A program made the translations under genes and the position numbers. Under the pieces are notes generated by a model that had not been told where the DNA came from, did not search any database, and was given only the letters and a program-made list of their open reading frames with translations. Below, piece after piece: positions 5,818 to 6,854 of a DNA stretch of 6,854 nt; the stretch's first letter is position 1, and every line of letters starts with the position of its first letter. Source of the DNA: Acidobacteriota bacterium (GTDB lineage Bacteria; Acidobacteriota; Vicinamibacteria; Vicinamibacterales; 2-12-FULL-66-21); assembly GCA_013362195.1 (NCBI GenBank), contig JABFWM010000230.1:1-6854 (forward strand), given 5' to 3'.

Positions 5818-5850
5818 GATGAGGAGGACGCGTGCGCGCGCCTCCTCATC
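5818..5850. terminator. Strong hairpin between convergent genes, probable bidirectional terminator
   Basis: GATGAGGAGG (5818-5827) pairs perfectly with CCTCCTCATC (5841-5850). Inside, CGCG (5829-5832) can pair with CGCG (5837-5840) across a TGCG loop with one bulged A, making 14 pairs in all. It lies 22 bases after the secreted-protein stop and 20 bases from the stop of the convergent PspC gene, so it can serve both. Neither side has a T-run, so it is not a classical intrinsic terminator. Confidence 0.6.
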
Positions 5851-5870
5851 GACCCGGGTGGTCAGCGGCG

Positions 5871-6854
5871 TCAGCGTTCGAACAGGTCGCGCATCGCGAT
5901 GCCGAAATCGCGCGTGACGTCGGGCAGGCGCTGCAGGAACTCCCGAATCTCCGGCAGGTGGTCCGACGCGATCCACACCGCGATCGCAAGGCCTATCATC
6001 CACACGACCGCGTTCCAGAACGTGAACCACGGCGCGTGCGCGTGCAGGCGCGGCCAGGGCCAGTGGTGGGCCGCCCGGATCGGGGACACGACGATCTGAT
6101 AGCCGACGAGCAGAATCAGCACCCCGGCCCAGAGCGGCACGTCTTCCGGCAGCCGCCAGTCGAGAATCGTGCCGGTGTTCACGAGCGAAATCAGCATCGC
6201 CATCATCGTCAGGAACAGCGCCAGGTGCGCGATCGAGAAGATCGGCATCAGCACCATCATCGACGTCGGCGGCGTGTAGGCAACCGGCGCGGCGGCCGGC
6301 CAGCCGTACCGGCGCCACTGCCGCTGTTGCTGCCGCCATTGCCGGCGCCACGCCTTCGTGCCGTCGGTGTAGTGCTGCTTCGCGCGGTCGATGATGTCCT
6401 TCGCGTTCATCGTCGCGCCGCCGGCCACGGCGCGCTCCTCCGCGGTGTTCGCCTCGGGAACGATGAACATCATGACGACATAGAAGAGGACGCCGACGCC
6501 TTTCGTGAGCACGGCGACGATCACGAACGCCAGGCGGATCAGCGTGACGTCGACGCCGAAGTAGGCGGCGATGCCGTTGCAGACGCCGGCGATCATCGAG
6601 CCCGCCGGGACTCGGTACAGCCGGCGCGGCGGCGGCGGGGTGCGCGGCGCGCCGGTGGTTGCGCCGGCGCCGGTGGACGCTTTGTCGTCGGCGGCGGCCT
6701 CCGTTTCGATCGGGCCCATCTCGCGGACGATCTGCTCGACCTCGCCTGCCGCGACCACCGACTTGTGTGCTCCGAGGAACCGCTGGCACTTGTCGGCAAT
6801 CGCCTGTTCGAGGTCGGCCATGATCTCGGCGCGATCGGGATTGCCGGCGAGCGC
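5871..6854 (-). CDS. PspC-domain membrane protein (start lies beyond the right edge)
   Basis: At least 327 residues are visible, numbered here from the internal Met at 6821. The PspC domain (about 66-122) includes RRLYRVPAGSMIAGVCNGIA and FGVDVTLIRLAF and ends in a hydrophobic span with FIVPEA. Further predicted membrane segments are at about 188-213, 229-246 and 267-285. Between them lies a Trp/Arg/Gln-rich stretch (157-174). PspC domains occur in envelope-stress (phage shock) proteins and sensor-like membrane proteins; this one's role is unknown. Before the domain comes a helical module, MADLEQAIADKCQRFLG and EVEQIVREMGP, then an Ala/Thr/Pro linker. The frame stays open for 11 codons upstream of 6821, reading ALAGNPDRAEI, which joins the module naturally. 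I therefore treat the gene as truncated by the window rather than starting at 6821. It ends convergent to the secreted-protein gene. Confidence 0.88.
   Translation of the reverse strand, partial: ALAGNPDRAEIMADLEQAIADKCQRFLGAHKSVVAAGEVEQIVREMGPIETEAAADDKASTGAGATTGAPRTPPPPRRLYRVPAGSMIAGVCNGIAAYFGVDVTLIRLAFVIVAVLTKGVGVLFYVVMMFIVPEANTAEERAVAGGATMNAKDIIDRAKQHYTDGTKAWRRQWRQQQRQWRRYGWPAAAPVAYTPPTSMMVLMPIFSIAHLALFLTMMAMLISLVNTGTILDWRLPEDVPLWAGVLILLVGYQIVVSPIRAAHHWPWPRLHAHAPWFTFWNAVVWMIGLAIAVWIASDHLPEIREFLQRLPDVTRDFGIAMRDLFER

Noticed and set aside
4893..5849. Minus-strand frame opposite the secreted-protein gene (318 codons)
   Set aside because: It is Arg/His-rich with no motifs. The plus-strand gene has a signal peptide, a ribosome site and structured hydrophobic motifs, so this is a shadow frame.
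5737..6789. Alternative minus-strand frame overlapping the PspC gene (350 codons)
   Set aside because: It is a shifted reading of the PspC gene dominated by Arg and Ala. The adjacent frame has the PspC domain and clear membrane segments.

Overview
The window is very GC-rich, with strong G/C preference at third codon positions. It reads as ordinary, densely packed bacterial chromosome. No rRNA, tRNA, CRISPR array, insertion sequence or phage gene is visible. The gene content fits a soil-type Acidobacteriota, perhaps of the Vicinamibacteria kind: a Tat-exported Gfo/Idh/MocA oxidoreductase, a PspC-domain protein with an extra N-terminal module, and a secreted protein of a widespread uncharacterised family. 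That assignment is inferred from the style of the proteins; no marker gene proves it.

Layout. At the left edge, 1-58 on the minus strand is the beginning of an OsmC-like protein. It diverges across about 100 bases from a plus-strand methionine operon. The operon holds metX (158-1369, homoserine O-acetyltransferase), metY (1382-2716, O-acetylhomoserine sulfhydrylase), a YccU-type CoA-binding protein (2713-3219, ATGA overlap with metY) and probably a 73-residue single-span membrane protein (3244-3465). A minus-strand gene for a Tat-exported Gfo/Idh/MocA oxidoreductase (3484-4836) converges on this operon. The 302-base region 4837-5138 separates it from a divergent plus-strand gene for a secreted protein (5139-5795). 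A strong hairpin (5818-5850) lies between that gene and a convergent minus-strand PspC-domain membrane protein (5871 to the window end), whose true start lies outside the window.

How the genes work together. MetX acetylates homoserine with acetyl-CoA. MetY then replaces the acetate with sulfide to give homocysteine, so the pair forms the direct-sulfhydrylation branch of methionine synthesis. The CoA-binding protein is translationally coupled to metY and sits in a pathway whose first step releases CoA; its job is unknown. The oxidoreductase, the secreted protein and the PspC protein show no clear functional tie to the operon or to each other.

No wholly new system is evident. The points most worth following are a possible leaderless metX transcript, the CoA-binding protein coupled to metY, a 20-bp perfect palindrome just upstream of the oxidoreductase gene, the uncharacterised secreted family with two conserved-looking cysteines, and a Trp-striped cationic helix in the PspC protein.
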